NCBI GenBank assembly: GCA_013368375.1
Contig: JAACJP010000003.1
Location: forward strand, 186,001 to 250,000
DNA length: 64,000 nt
From: Tricholomella constricta
Lineage: Eukaryota; Basidiomycota; Agaricomycetes; Agaricales; Lyophyllaceae
Direction of reading: 5' to 3'
Shown here: piece after piece, positions 1 through 12,540 of the stretch
How the letters are laid out: every line of letters begins with the position of its first letter
How positions within the stretch are numbered: the first letter of the stretch is position 1
The notes under the pieces: model-generated
Told to the model about the DNA's origin: nothing
Database searches by the model: none
Seen by the model: only the letters and a program-made list of their open reading frames with translations
Program-made: the position numbers and the translations under genes

Positions 1-3000
1 GTCGAACATAAAGGAGTAAGTCTCTTCTTACACACTCACTGCTGCAACTTTTACAAGGTGCCCAGATATCTTGGTGTAAGGTGGAGACAACTGTCTCCAA
101 TCCCAAGGATATCAACCCATTCTCAGAAACCGACCCCAATGCTCCGCGGGATATGCCTCCCCTTACCGTCGTCAGCTTGAGCGTCCGGACGATTGTGAAC
201 CATCAGGAGAATAAACGGGAAGTTGTCTGTACGACGGCTCGGATTTGGCACAATAGTTCGTGTCCCTGTTACTTCACACCCTTCACTGATCCCTCAAATC
301 ATTGGATTCAGTGGCTATCGACGATGCAACGCCCCCAGAGAAGCTGCCATGCACTGTCCATACATTTGTACGGCCGCTGGACAGGTTCCCACCCAATTTC
401 GAGGCCCAAGCAAAGGCGAATGGCAAAGGATTCATTTCACCGATGAAGAACGAGCGCATGCTCCTAAGTAGCCTGCTCAGTACGTGATTCACCCCCATTC
501 ATATTTCTTTCCACTCAAACTTTGTACCAGTGACTATATACAAAGCGGACCCTGATGTCATCGTCGGTCATGACTTCTTGGGTGTCTCCCTCGACGTCCT
601 CCTCCACCGGATGCGAGATCTCAAGGTCGATCATTGGTCCCGCGTTGGGCGGTTTCGCCGTGCTAGGTGGCCCAATATCGGCAGACAAGGCTCCAACCTG
701 AAATTCCTGAACGGACGAATGTTGTGCGACCTCGCTAGCGATGGCGCCAAGGTGCGACCGCAATAAATTCACGTTCGATTCATACTAAACTTTAGCCTTA
801 CAGAGTATGATCTCATCAACGACGTGGTCGATGACTGAGATGTGTAAGACGCACCTTCGTAGTGAAAGGCAGGATATCGATCCTGACGATACGGCGAGCT
901 ACTTTGATGGAAGTTTGACCACCCCCGACCGCCTTCTCACGTTTGTACGACACTGTGAGCTGGACGCGCATTATCAGATGGCGATCGCAGCCAAGGTGCA
1001 GATCTTGCCTTTGACAAGACAATTGACGAATCTGGCTGGCAACTCCTGGTGGGTCGACTAGCAGTGCCTACCTTGCAAAAACATTCGCTGAATCGTCAAT
1101 AGGAACAAGACTCTTAACGGAGGCCGCGCCGAACGGAACGAATACATCTTGTTGCACGAATTTCATCGGCTTAAATATATCTGCCCTGACAAGACATGGG
1201 GCAAGAAGGCTGCGGCTGCGGTGAAGCAGGAATCTCAGGACGATGACCCCGAGAGTGCGAAAACAACAAAAGGCAAGCGCGACAAGTACAAGGGAGGGCT
1301 GGTGTTCGAACCCAAAAGAGGCTTGTGGGATAAGTTCATCCTGGTCATGGACTTCAATTCGTTGTACCCGAGTATCATACAGGAGTATAACATTGACTTC
1401 ACAACGGTGGAGAGGAATGACGACGATGAGGTTCGTCAGCGATGTTTGTCATTTTTTTCCGTCGCTAATTGAAACTATCTTTCGTAGACCGGCGAGGACA
1501 AGATCCCAGAGCCTCCGTCATCCGACGTGCCACAAGGCGTTTTGCCACGACTTATTGCAACCCTTGTTAATCGGCGGCGACAAGTCAAGTCCTTGATGAA
1601 GGATAAGACTGCTACGCCCTCACAGCTCCTCCAGGTATGGAAGAATCGCGATCTCTAAAGGACGGCAAAGCTTATATTCCAGCAGTACGATATCAAGCAG
1701 CAAGCCTTGAAGCTCACCGCCAACAGCATGTACGGCTGTCTTGGATTCGAGTATTCACGGTTCTTTGCACGACCACTTGCGGCCCTCACCACGTACAAAG
1801 GTCGTGAAATTTTGACCCACACCAGAGAACTGGCTGAGAGTCTAGAGCTAGACGTGAGTTCTAAGCCTGCCATCGTATGTGCTATTACTGATTACTTCTT
1901 TTCTTTCAGGTCGTCTACGGAGACACCGATTCGGTCTTCGTGAACTCCAACGTGACTGAGCTCTCAGAAGCCCTGCGGATATCTGCTGAATTCAAAAAAG
2001 CCGTCAATGACCGTTACAAGCTCCTCGAAATCGATCTCGACAGTATCTTTCAGCGCCTTTTGCTTTTGCAGAAAAAGAAGTACGCTGCTATCAAGGTTGA
2101 AGATGGATCAAGGACCTCGACGGAGGTCAAGGGTCTCGATATGAAACGCCGCGAGTATTGCGCGCTATCCAAGAACGTTTCACAGTGAGTAGTGTGTTTG
2201 TGTCTTCGAGCGTCGCGCAATAAGCTCATATACTTTAGATATGTATTGGACCAGATTCTATCCGGTGAAGCCACAGAGGACGTGGTCGAGAATATCCATG
2301 ACTATCTGCGAACTGTCAGCGAGAACGTTCGGGAAGGGAAAACCAAGGTCGACGACTTCATCGTTTTCAAGGTCGACTTCTTTCGTTGGATATAGCTGTG
2401 ACAGTATTGAAAAGAGAGTGAAACAGCGACTAGGAAAGGCGCCGGAGGATTACCCCGACGCTAAAAGCCAGCCTCATGTTCAAGTTGCTTTACGCATGAA
2501 GGCGAAGGGCGGATCTTCACGGGCAGGAGACGTTATATCCTACGTGTTCTGCCTTGGAGAAGGCGAAGAATCTGCGAAGACTGCCCAGGCCGATCGAGCA
2601 AAACATCCAGACGAATTACGAAGGGCTGGCTCGGAACTCAAAATCGGTCCGTTCAGCACCTTTGGCAGACGCAACCGCCCTTTACTCATTTTGCTCTAGA
2701 TTTCGAGTATTACCTGGCCCACCAGGTCTTGCCACCCATTGAACGATTGTGCGAACCTATAGAAGGCACCGACCGGGCTCGATTGGCAGAATGCCTCGGT
2801 ATGATGTAGATGCACACATCCAAGTCCTCATTGCTGACTGATTTTCCAGGTCTGGACCCCGCAAAATACCGTACTTCTTCTATCAGTGGCCCGGACGAAC
2901 GGGCGTTCTCATCTCTCGATTCGCAAATGTCGGATGCGCAGCGATTCAAAGATTGTCAATCATTTTTTGTGCGTTGTCGACACTGCAAGGGCGAACTTCC

Positions 3001-3676
3001 CTTTGCACCTCTGCACGATCGAGATGTATGTTTCTCCGCGGCGTGACTCGATGTGGGTGCGCGGCGTCCTCTAACTTCGTTGATCCATCCAGGCGTCCAT
3101 CATACTCACTACAGGGCCAACGTGCCCTGCGTGCCAAAAGCCTTTCAGCGTCGGCAGTCTGACGGTACAACTTGAGACGCAGATACGCGCATTCATCGCC
3201 AAATATTACGAGGGATGGACCGAGTGCAACGACCCCACTTGTGGACACCGTACGCGCATGATGGGGGTGTACGGCAGGAGATGCTTGCGCCCTGGTTGCA
3301 GAGGGACGGTTTCCTTTGAGGTATGTCTCAGCTCAAAACCGCCAATTGGGCTCTTGAACTCACCTCAAACCACCTCCCAGTATACCGATGCTCAGCTTTA
3401 CAACCAGCTGAGGTACTTCTCTTCCCTCTTCGATGGCCAACGAGCGGTGGGCACCGTTAAAGGCCGATCGAAAACGGAGCAAGGTTCGTGATACCGTGGT
3501 TTTACATCCACAGTAAAGGAATTGACTCCCTCTCGTGTCAAGACACTATTTCTGCACTTGTTCTTCACAACGCCGAATGTCTGCGTGCCTTGGGCGATTG
3601 TGTTGAGAAATACCTGGACCAATGTGGTCGCCGATGGGTCGATCTGAAAGGCCTTTTCTCTTTTATGAAAGTCTAG
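1..3676 (+). CDS. POL1: DNA polymerase alpha catalytic subunit, 3' part (starts before the window)
   Basis: Family B replicative polymerase that extends RNA primers made by its primase partner. Spliced exons give, in order: the inactive exonuclease-like domain ([18 protein letters not shown] near 550-610), region II with [14 protein letters not shown] (about 1350-1395), region III with [18 protein letters not shown] (about 1710-1765), region [10 protein letters not shown] (about 1918-1944), the KKKYAA lysine motif (about 2070), then the C-terminal zinc region with paired cysteines (CRHC near 2976, CPAC near 3130, CNDPTC near 3220). It ends with the conserved [10 protein letters not shown] and a stop at 3674-3676. 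Introns are short; one donor follows base 14, so the window opens at an exon end. No break was found in the part present. The family assignment is certain; exon edges are by eye. Confidence 0.95.
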
Positions 3677-4264
3677 CTTTGCTGTACTCACTTGCTTTCA
3701 TGCTTTCTTCCCCATGCGTATCTCAAACTAGACCGTATCAGCACAGCAATAGTATCTTAACTATCGCATTCCGCCTTATTACAAGCATATTCTCAACGAT
3801 CATGTAATCCGACATTCGCCCGGATTTAGGTCACAACGCGATCCACGAGTTTGATCCACCTGCCAGGGTTTTGCTCAATGGATCATTGGTCCACAATCAT
3901 CGTGGATCAAACACGGCGATGAACGATAGCGAGGACCCTAAGTCGCAAGACGTGCGTCGCCATCGAGGTTCAGTGTTGATTCATATTGAGATGACATTGT
4001 GACCACGTCTCCGACTTGTTCTTCCAGGAAAATCTCAAGTTCGCTCAGCCCACCGCACGACCTCCAATTAAGTCAAGGAGTAGGCGTTGAGACCGAGAGA
4101 CCCGAAGCTGTCGTGCCATCAGTGATGCCTGATGCAGACCTGATATTTCCGAACACAGCGGCAGCGCTGAGTGATTATACAATGCGAGCGCCCATAGCCA
4201 TGTCAGAGACCACTATATCAGCCGAAGATTACTCTCAAAGCCTTCCCCCAAACAGTGTTGATCG
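3677..4264. other. POL1-calpain intergenic region, possible calpain 5' exons
   Basis: No clear gene. A short open stretch from an ATG at 3919 (MNDSEDPKSQD) meets a GT donor at about 3952, and a longer open frame (about 4032-4268) lies upstream of the calpain start. A TGA lies directly before the ATG at 4265 in that frame, so any 5' exon must be joined by splicing. Confidence 0.4.
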
Positions 4265-7006
4265 ATGACTAGGTCGAAGCAACAGAGAGCGCGCAAAGCT
4301 CGCCTGGAACGAGCGACGAAGGACCGACCTCAACCAGGCCAGGCCTCGTTCGTTCAACAACAAAAGCGGGGTGGCTTACTTGTCACCGACGAACTGAACA
4401 AAGCCCTTGAGGAATGCAAATCTCGGGTTGCCCAGATCGCCGAAAACTGTCGAGGAAGAAACAGGAAATTTAGGTCGGTCTGATTACATCTGCAATGTAC
4501 AGTAGCTAATCCATATAATTAGAGATATAGAGTTCGATCTACAGAATGATCGTCATCGATGCTTACAAGGTCTCCAGACCGACAGGATCTACAGTCCGTC
4601 GGATGTCCAACGAGCGACGCAGATATTTGAAAAACCATCGTTTTTCATCGATGGTGCCGATTCCAATGATATTATTCAAGGTTCTCTAGGTGACTGTTGG
4701 TTCTTATCTGCATTGGCGACGATGTCTACCGCCAAGGGCCTCGTGGAGAAATTCTGCGTCGCAGTAAGTACTTACTCCTTTATGATTATGCTTGTCTGTC
4801 ACGTTGGCCTTAGCGAGACGAGCAAATCGGAGTCTATGGCTTCATCTTTTTCCGCGATACCGCTTGGGTTGTGGTCATCATCGACGAGTACGCTTATGTT
4901 AAATTCTGTTATCGTTTTCTGACCTCTTTTGCTCATGCGAATTCAGCCTTCTATTCACGTCTATTCCCAAGTTTGAAGAACTCAGCATTTCTGAGAAGCA
5001 GCTGTACCATTATGACAAGGAAACTTTCAACAAGTCGGCGAGGAGAGGCAGTAAAAGTCTGTATTTTGCGCAATCTGGAACTGATGGAGAGACTTGGGTG
5101 CCACTTATCGAAAAAGCATACGCTAAACTTCACGGTAATTACGCTGCCTTGAGGGGAGGTGAAACGGGTGAGGCGGTCGAGGACTTGACTGGGTATCATT
5201 GCCTTCTATCTGACCAATCGATCAATCATTGATGAACGCAATCGTCACACAGGGGAGTAACCAGCTTCATTTTCACCCAGGTCGGTCGCAATGTCCACTG
5301 CAGATTCTCCCAGCTGAGATACAAAATAGGATATCCTGGACCCAGATAGGTTCTGGAACGACGAGCTCCTTCGAGCGAATGAGGACAGACTCTTCGCATG
5401 TGCCTACGACACAATCGATAGTTACCGTAGTGGAAATATTAACACCACCGTCAATGGCCTGATTGGCGGACATGCCTATGCAGTTCTTCGTGCCGTTGAG
5501 TACAACGGAAAACGATTTGTTGTCATTCGCAATCCCTGGGGCAGAAACGAGTGGATGGGGCCATGGTCGGATGGATCAAAGGAGTGGACTCCGGAATGGA
5601 TACCCGCACTCTCAGTATTAGGTCACTCCTTTGGAGATGACGGTAGATTTATCATGGAGTGTAAGTCCATGTCGCCTTCGATCGGCGCGTGCTTTTGGTT
5701 GACTCGTGTTACAGACAAGGATTTTCTCGAGAACTGGGAGCAGATTGACCGAACATTGCTCTTTGATTCGTCTTGGGCGATGTCTTCGCAATGGCTGAAA
5801 GTTACCTCACGTCTCTGCTCTCAGCTTGGGGATTCGGCGACGTTTCATGTGCGGTTTGGCTAATTTTTGTTCAAATAACATCCGACACTCACTGGCAATG
5901 ACAACAGTCACAATTTCTGTTCCCGCCGCGTCCCCTGCTGTGATCGTCCTTTCAAAACTTGACGACCGGTATTTCCAGCCGATCTCTGGTCGTTCAAGGT
6001 GGTCCTTTGACTTTGTTGTCTTCCGGAAAGGAGAGACCGAACCCATCACAACTTCGTCGCTGAGCCCAACGTCCGCTAGGAGCGTTAATGCGGAGATGTT
6101 CCTTGATTCCGGGGAATACGTTGTGCATGTACGCTTCGTGTTCTACTGTCTGAAAGACGGCTTTTCACCAGACTGTAGGTTCGTCTAGACCGTCATGTTT
6201 GTCGACCATCGGTGCGCATTTTCTCTGCCAAGGCATACTTCCATATGCTCACAGACATCTTGCGTAGAGTTATTTGGAAGCGGGGCCAGAAAACTGGCAG
6301 GAACGCACATATTCACGTGTTCTAATGGAAAGGGCAAAGAGTCGATCAATCGCGTCGAGTACGCCAGTCACCTCTCAGCTTGATTGATCTCATTTATTGC
6401 CTCCTTCAGATTTTGACCGAAGGTCAGTCAGCACTCGTGAAGAAACATATTTCCAGCTGAAATGTCTGCAGTGCGGAAGCCAAGTATCTCTCAGTTTCTC
6501 TTGACACCCTCGCCGGTCAGGATCTTGCAGAAATCGAGGCCAAAGCAGCCGCAGCTTCCGAAGCTTGGAAAAAAGAGAAAGAGCTTGAGGAGAAACCAAC
6601 GGCTGACGAGGAAGTATATGAGCATGTGGTCGAACAGACCCCAGCGCCTGCCCCTGGCGGTGAGGAGAAGATCTTTGGCGGGTTAGACGAAGAAGCCGAA
6701 CAAAAAGGTGATACCGCCGCCGAAAACGATGACGGTGACGAAGACGATGGCGATAGCGAAGACGGTAGCAAGGTAGCAAACGACAAAGATAACCACGGGG
6801 AAGGGGATCACGAAAACCGTGACGGAGCGCCCACTGAGAAGGACGATAGTAGACCGCCTCGTGTGTCCGATCCTTCTGAGGACGATGTCATTTTCCTCGG
6901 ATTGAGGGTATACACGAAGAAGGAGTCGCCCGTTAAGGTAGAAGGGCAGCTGAGGCACAACCTCGAGGCTACATCTTTCGCTGGGCTCTCTATCGATGAC
7001 TGGTAA
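4265..7006 (+). CDS. Calpain-like cysteine protease (family C2)
   Basis: Intracellular calpain-type protease. The catalytic core is complete: the Cys box [15 protein letters not shown] (about 4680-4725), the His box [10 protein letters not shown] (about 5466-5495) and the Asn box RNPWGRNEW (about 5529-5555). It is followed by a C2-like/domain III segment ([20 protein letters not shown], about 5920-5972) and a long acidic tail rich in E, D and G (about 6560-6900), ending LSIDDW at 7006. The N-terminus is basic ([17 protein letters not shown]). The start at 4265 is the first ATG after an in-frame TGA; an upstream spliced exon beginning at 3919 is possible. At least five short introns. No EF-hand domain was seen, so this is an atypical fungal calpain rather than the animal type. 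All three catalytic residues are present, so probably active. Confidence 0.88.
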
Positions 7007-7025
7007 GGTAGATATCTACCGTCAA

Positions 7026-7280
7026 GAGCGACAAATGTACATGACAACCTGGACATCGCCCCAGATTCTCAGTGTACAGTTTTCACCACTTCTTGATTTT
7101 TGGGCAGTAAAATATACTTCTCCTGAAACGCGCTTTTTTTTTGGAAGTTGAAAGGTGTAACTTGCGGCCGTCGACATGCATCGTAGCATGAGTTTTTGAT
7201 TGCTGATACCAGCGGTCGCCGATTGGTCAAGAATCTAAGTAAAAAGAGACCTGAAATGAATGATCACAATAATCATTTTG
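7026..7280. repeat. Dispersed repeat, copy 1
   Basis: About 255 bp starting GAGCGACAAATGTACATGAC recurs at 36804-37054 in the same orientation, with scattered substitutions and small indels. It begins 20 bp after the calpain stop. It has no TG...CA ends and no recognisable coding content, so its class is unknown. Confidence 0.85.
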
Positions 7281-7989
7281 GTCGTTTCGAGACTGTATTT
7301 GCGTTGATAACGATAATTTTAACTGAACCTCACTTACGACAAAGGAAATGACAACGGGGAATCCATCGCGGGTCTGAAGGAGACGACTTTGTCGTCGGTC
7401 GGCAGACTACACCAAACGCTCCATCAAAAAAAAAAAGAAAGAAAAAAAAAGTGCGCACTTGCATACGTCATGTCATGCATCAATTCAGCCACGAATATAC
7501 AACCATTTATCATCTATGCGCTCCTTGTTAATTGAATGTTTGCTGTAGCAACATCATAATTCGCGGTACTCACATAGACCACAAAGCAAAATGGGTGTCG
7601 AAATAACTAACCCCTGAAGGGAATCAAAAAGGAGCCAATGTTGTGATGAAAGTACTCTCATGACTAGACCTTCTATTCCTTTTTGTGCAAAACCTGGATT
7701 TGGCAGATAAAATGCTGAAGTACCGCCAGACAATGGTGTCCATTCAAACAAGGCTTATGCCCCTCGCAGCAACAATAATCCTATTAGAACTATACGATGG
7801 CCCAAATTGCCATGTACTGGGATTATCTACAAGGTAATCAGCAACGTGGAGAGAACATTGAAGATAATTTACCAAGGCCATCGGTAGAGTCGGGGGTAGA
7901 GTTGGGATTACCGTCACTTGGCTCCGAATCTTCATATGGGCTTAAAGAGTGCACAGATACATCGTCGACGGCCGTTGAAAATGACGATG
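7281..7989. other. AT-rich intergenic stretch, no gene recognised
   Basis: Contains an A-rich run near 7425-7452 and only short open frames on both strands. It separates the convergent 3' ends of the calpain (+) and HNH (-) genes. Confidence 0.6.
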
Positions 7990-9306
7990 CTACCTCCCAA
8001 TCCTCTGGATGTACTCCATGATGGATTCTTTCTGGCGAGCCTGGTTGTCAAAGAGGTCAAGCAAGTACGGGATTTGATTCGAAGACTGCGCACCACTCCG
8101 GTCACTAAGCCTAGGTTCGTGCATTTCTACGAGAGATTTCGAGGCATGGGGGTCTTCCTTCCTCCGGACCCTCTTGACTGGTGGCTCACCACGATCACCA
8201 CTTCGGCGGCTCCTTGTCTTCCTTCCCCGCCCAGCCGTACCACTATCTGCACTGCCATCGTGACCTATCCCGGATCCACCACCCCCCTTGTATCCACCAC
8301 CCCCGCTTGGTCCACCTGCTTCGCGACGGCTTAGTTTGGTCTCCGCCACTCTCAACTGGAGCAAGGCAACGATCGCTTGGGTTCGAATGATCTCATCGCA
8401 TTCCGATGACTTCATGATGACACGAACTGCCAATGCTGTAAAGATGGCCCCTAAGTTCACTGGCACCCGCCAATAGCGGTGTTGCTGGAAATCAGGATCC
8501 GTTGCTGATAACGGAATGGTTCCAGGTGATAGAGGGGGGTTAGCAGATGCAACAGCCATGACGTCAAATATCCGAGCGACATGCTCATCCGCCGGGTGCG
8601 TCCCGTCAGGGGCAGGATGAAAACGACCCCTTCGCAGGATGGAAAGCTCAGGTAGATGCTGAGTGGAGAGGTGACGCCCAACCACCACTTCCGGACTCAA
8701 AACAACTAGGCTGAAGAGCCCAAGATACGGCAAAATGGGGGTCGGGTCTGGCAACGGGACAACGTCCCCTGTCATTGCACACTCGAGGAACTCAAATACC
8801 TGAACGTTGAACGTTCAGGCAGTCAGAAACTGCTATACTTAGCTGTAGGCATACCTGATGCAGGGGGATTTGGTTGGCTGTCGGGGTATCTTCGATGTAA
8901 CGATGAATGTACTCCAGGACGGGTAGGCAGGGTGAAAGGGCGATGGCATTGGGAGTAAAGAACCCGATATGACAGGTAGGGCATTCTGCATCTGAGTTAA
9001 TCAACGCTGAGCAGCTGAACGGTGTCTACACGTACGTGCAATCCCGTTGACGACTGAGCTTCTCTGATAATCCGCAGTCACAAAACCTATCTCAACTGCC
9101 ATGTCCAGCTGTGCATGAAAATATTAGTGCTCGTGTGAAGTGCCGTTTTCGTTGTTACGAACCTGCTCCTTACCATCTAGCACATGGGCGGCTTGGGTAG
9201 CACCTTCGGTGAGGTATTGCAGACATATGACGCAGTGGTAGCGGTACTTGGTACGGATTGTATTTTTCACAGACTCCTCAAAGGAAGCGACAGAATCGCC
9301 TGACAT
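7990..9306 (-). CDS. HNH-type nuclease-like zinc-binding protein
   Basis: Read 9306 to 7990. The start MSGDSVASFEESVKNT was chosen because it opens directly into the domain. Exon 1 ends at KEQ, with short introns near 9170-9110, 9035-9006 and 8855-8800. The joined protein has a CVIC pair, an AAHVLD motif, an NGIA segment and then CPTCH, which is the layout of fungal HNH_2-type domains (Cys pair, then His, then Asn, then Cys pair/His). The C-terminal half is low complexity: a Gly-rich run (GGGGYKGGGGSG, about 8280-8315) followed by a basic RGRKTRSRRS and KRVRRK patch that could be a nuclear signal. No lesion seen. The role is unknown; the family is common in basidiomycetes without a defined pathway. 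Confidence 0.65.
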
Positions 9307-9505
9307 GTCATAGGATGAGGTCAACAGGATGCGCAGGCAGATTCCCGCAGGACAGTAGCATGAGCGAACGGGTAAGCAACGAGACACAGCGAGACCGACG
9401 CTTCTTGATTTAAAACCACCACCATCCAACCGTGAGAACTCGTCACTCCTACACAATGGTTGGCCCTATCATACCGAACACCGCCCATTAATCGACATCG
9501 TTCCG

Positions 9506-9521
9506 AGTTCTATTTATAGAA
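9506..9521. promoter_or_regulatory. Palindrome GTTCTA-TTTA-TAGAAC
   Basis: Perfect 6-bp arms around TTTA, containing a TATTTATAG box, about 200 bp upstream of the HNH gene start on the minus strand. It could be a core promoter; unproven. Confidence 0.35.
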
Positions 9522-9557
9522 CGAGGTCTTTCCACCTGAGTTTTGGGCCAGTTATTT

Positions 9558-9600
9558 AATGATTGGATCAATTTGATCGAATCATAATGATCCAATCATT
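9558..9600. promoter_or_regulatory. 13-bp perfect inverted repeat between divergent genes
   Basis: AATGATTGGATCA (9558-9570) is matched by its exact reverse complement at 9588-9600 with a 17-nt spacer. It lies in the 360-bp gap between the HNH gene (-) and the dioxygenase relic (+). It contains ATTGG/CCAAT cores, the target of CCAAT-binding complexes, on both arms. Alternatively it is a small hairpin element. Confidence 0.5.
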
Positions 9601-9665
9601 TTGATGGGATCACTTTCAGCGAGTATATCCAACATTCGGGCTATGATGACCTTTTTAATCGGTTT

Positions 9666-10312
9666 ATGATACACAGGTGCGTCAACGCGCGTCTGGATTC
9701 CACAATACTACCACTACTAATCAACATGCGCTCGCCTCGGTACTCGAATCGGGAGAAGCCTGACTGTCGCAGTCGTCTGACTTCTGGAAAAGATGGGTCC
9801 TATTCTTTCCGAGCCATAGTGTGCATTTGGTGTTATCCACTCCATCTCGCGTGCGCGATGCTTATTATTTCTTTTCAGCCCTGTTCCATATCCCATCCCG
9901 AGTGATGGGACAGTTGGCAATCTATTATCAGGGCTGGGTCACCATGTATTCAGACCCGCACATCTGCACATGATGATTGAGGTTCGCAACTCTCTCCACG
10001 AATGAAAGTTTTCGAAAGCCGGTAGCTAACAATGCAAATTTTAAGGCTCCGGGATTCGAGAAGCTCACTACTGCGCTTTACTTTGAAGGAAATCCTTACC
10101 TGACCAGCAACACCGTTTTTGGCATGCGGACATTGTTGATTGTTGTAAGCACCTCTCTCTCGTCCCAGCCACACAAAGCTAATTCGCGGCAGAACCCCGA
10201 GGTTGTCGACGACGTGGCAAAAACGAAGGCTCACGTGTTCATCAGGAAAAACATGCTTGACAACATGGGACTAGATAGCCAATGTAGGACAGATAGGCCG
10301 ATTGTTAGCTGA
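9666..10312 (+). pseudogene. Truncated intradiol ring-cleavage dioxygenase
   Basis: Intradiol dioxygenases open catechol rings with non-haem Fe(III). The C-terminal half of the domain is clear over three exons: GKDGSYSFRAIV (about 9787-9823), then after an intron PVPYPIPSDGTVGNLL (about 9884-9930), RPAHLHMMIE with two iron-site histidines (about 9954-9983), then APGFEKLTTALYFEGNPYL (about 10042-10100) and VFGMRTLLIV. The N-terminal part of the domain, including the first iron tyrosine, is not found upstream: the frame from 9666 has unrelated short sequence. The end after about 10150 also departs from the family. I read it as a 5'-truncated relic; a distant upstream exon cannot be excluded. 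Confidence 0.7.
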
Positions 10313-10489
10313 ATTTAATCTGAAGACTTGATGTCAAAGAAAAGTATAAGGAGGGTAGGGCCGGCAAGTGGCAACACCCGCTACCCTGCGCAGTTTAGAA
10401 ACAGGACAGGGGGAAAATTTTATATTTGACTTGGAACTATCAAAAAGTATACCACGACTGTGAAAAATTGTGCTATATATCGAGAGACT

Positions 10490-11508
10490 TTAACGCCATG
10501 GTCCAGGGAAAAGACTTTCTCGAAATCTAAGCCTCCTCATCCTCTCTTCATGCTCATGTACCCATAGTTGATGGGATTGGTCGTTATCAAAGAAGAACAT
10601 CCTTTCGTTGTCCATATTGTGTACTGATGTTTCTATTGTCCACAAACCTTCTTCAACAACCCAAGCTCCGTGAACACATTGTTCAGCGCTGGGATTGAGG
10701 ACAGAATTGTTGATCCCTCTGCGTTCTTCGTAGTTGGCGGCCAATGTACCCTCATCTCGTTCACCAGATGAAAACCTGACGTCCATCAAATTTCCCTGCG
10801 TTGGGAGAGCTGAAGTCCAGTGAGCTAGAAGTTTCTTGTGTTCTTCTTCCGTCGGTGGCCAAAAGATGTAGCCATCTGTCGAAACCCGCAAGAAGCGTGA
10901 TTTCGCGAACATTGACAGATTCCGTGCCCAGTTCGCCCCATTCCATGGTCCTTCGGTCATTGGCAAATCCTCGTTTGGGTTATTCTAATGAATAAATCAG
11001 GGACTTTCATATCGTTGATTATAATAACGGATACCTGAAAATCCATGTTTCTCAAATGGACTTGGGTAATTGACGTTGGCAGTCGATCACCGCCTGCGGT
11101 CCGAGACCACCAACGGTCAAAGCAATTCACGTCTTCATGGGCATACTCGATGATCAGGCAATCGAGTTGGGTCATTGTTTCGAAAGATTTCAGAAGCATT
11201 CTCCAGAACAGTTGGACTTGCTGTCTGGATACCTGGTCTTCAAGTAGGCCATCTGCAGATAGATCTATGCTGATGTCGAGTGTGATAACAAGGGAACTGA
11301 TGTTTGGACGAGTACTGAGTGTCTTTAGCACGTAGAGGGCATGTTTGACACCTAGAAGTTGCATATGGCGGTAGAAATAGGGATCGAGGAGGGTTTTGAA
11401 TTTTGTTGACATGGATCGTAGTTGAATGATATCGTTTCTTGTCATGGACCATATCACGAGAGGGATGATGTGGTTGAACCAGATGTCAAAATCCACTAGG
11501 ACTAGCAT
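10490..11508 (-). CDS. F-box/LRR-like hypothetical protein
   Basis: Two exons on the minus strand, 11508-11035 and 10984-10490, joined by a 50-bp intron (donor GTATCC, acceptor TTAG), giving about 322 residues. The N-terminus (FNHIIPLVIWSMTRNDIIQL followed by TKFKTLLDPYFYRHMQL) resembles the degenerate F-box start of fungal F-box/LRR proteins, followed by leucine-rich text without a clean repeat. An alternative start uses a tiny upstream exon (ATGAAAGATT near 11550) spliced into the same frame at about 11503. The reading frame is intact. By family analogy it would be a substrate adaptor for an SCF ubiquitin ligase, but nothing here proves that. Confidence 0.6.
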
Positions 11509-11550
11509 GAGTAACTGTCAATGATATACTTTAAGAAAAGCTTACAATCT

Positions 11551-12540
11551 TTCATGATGTGATGATATCGTAAATCAGATGTTTTTATGGGATCCGTGTT
11601 ATGCGACTAGTGCTGTTCAATTAAACATGTTGAATGAAAGTCACGGTAAAGTTGTGTGTAGATACTTACAAGGTTTTTTTTGAAAGACTGCCAGTGGCGT
11701 TTTTACGGCGAGCCAGCAAACTTAATTTGTTATTGTTTCCTCAGTGATACCTCGGTAGATCGTGAATCCAAACACTGGATCCGCATTGTCTTCGCGTTAC
11801 TTGACACATCTTACTCTCAGCTTCTCAGCTTGCCCTCCTTGAATTGATCCTTGGCAAGATATCCTGGGCACTTGGGGTAGCCCGCGCACCGTGTTTGCTT
11901 TTGTCTCTTCTCAACTTCGAAACTGATTTTTACACTCTCGTACTTGCAGCAATAATCGTCGACCCGTTCACAAGTAGCTTGGTATCATTTACGTGCAGCG
12001 TACAATCGCGGAAATCGTTAAGATTGTCTTCAAGCTTAAGAATCTTTGTCATGTGCTTGGGGATGCTGGGAAGCTGGCGGGTTTTTTGGAGGGAATTTGG
12101 GGGAGTGAGTTGTAGTTTGTGTTTTTCATTATGCCTCATTCACTGAACCGGTTGTTGATGCCGCTTTCGCAGTGTCAACGTTGAGATCGCGTAAGGACAC
12201 CAGGTTTTTCTTTTTTTGAGGTCAAATCTGGAGAAAGGATCTGAAGCAACTTTTGAGGTTCGCACTCCAGTCAGTGGAAACCTTTCACACGTCTTATCCC
12301 GTGATAGCACTTGCTGGTAGATAGTCAACCATCGAGACCTACGTTGGTATCGGCGACACATCCGAATCTAGCTTTTTTCTACGGCGTCCCTCTGCGTGCA
12401 TTGCGTTTTGAAATTTGAGGCCTACGAAGACGGCGCCAGCCCCCCCACGGAACCTCGCATGTCTGGGACGGTCTCACGTTTGAGCATCTGTGGTCGTTCC
12501 CATCTTTTGTGCCTTGCATACATGGCAGGCATGGTGAAGA
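11551..12540. other. Unassigned stretch
   Basis: Short open frames exist on both strands (for example 11844-12146 + and 12140-12361 -), but none shows a recognisable motif or convincing exon structure. Probably intergenic or decayed sequence. Confidence 0.5.
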
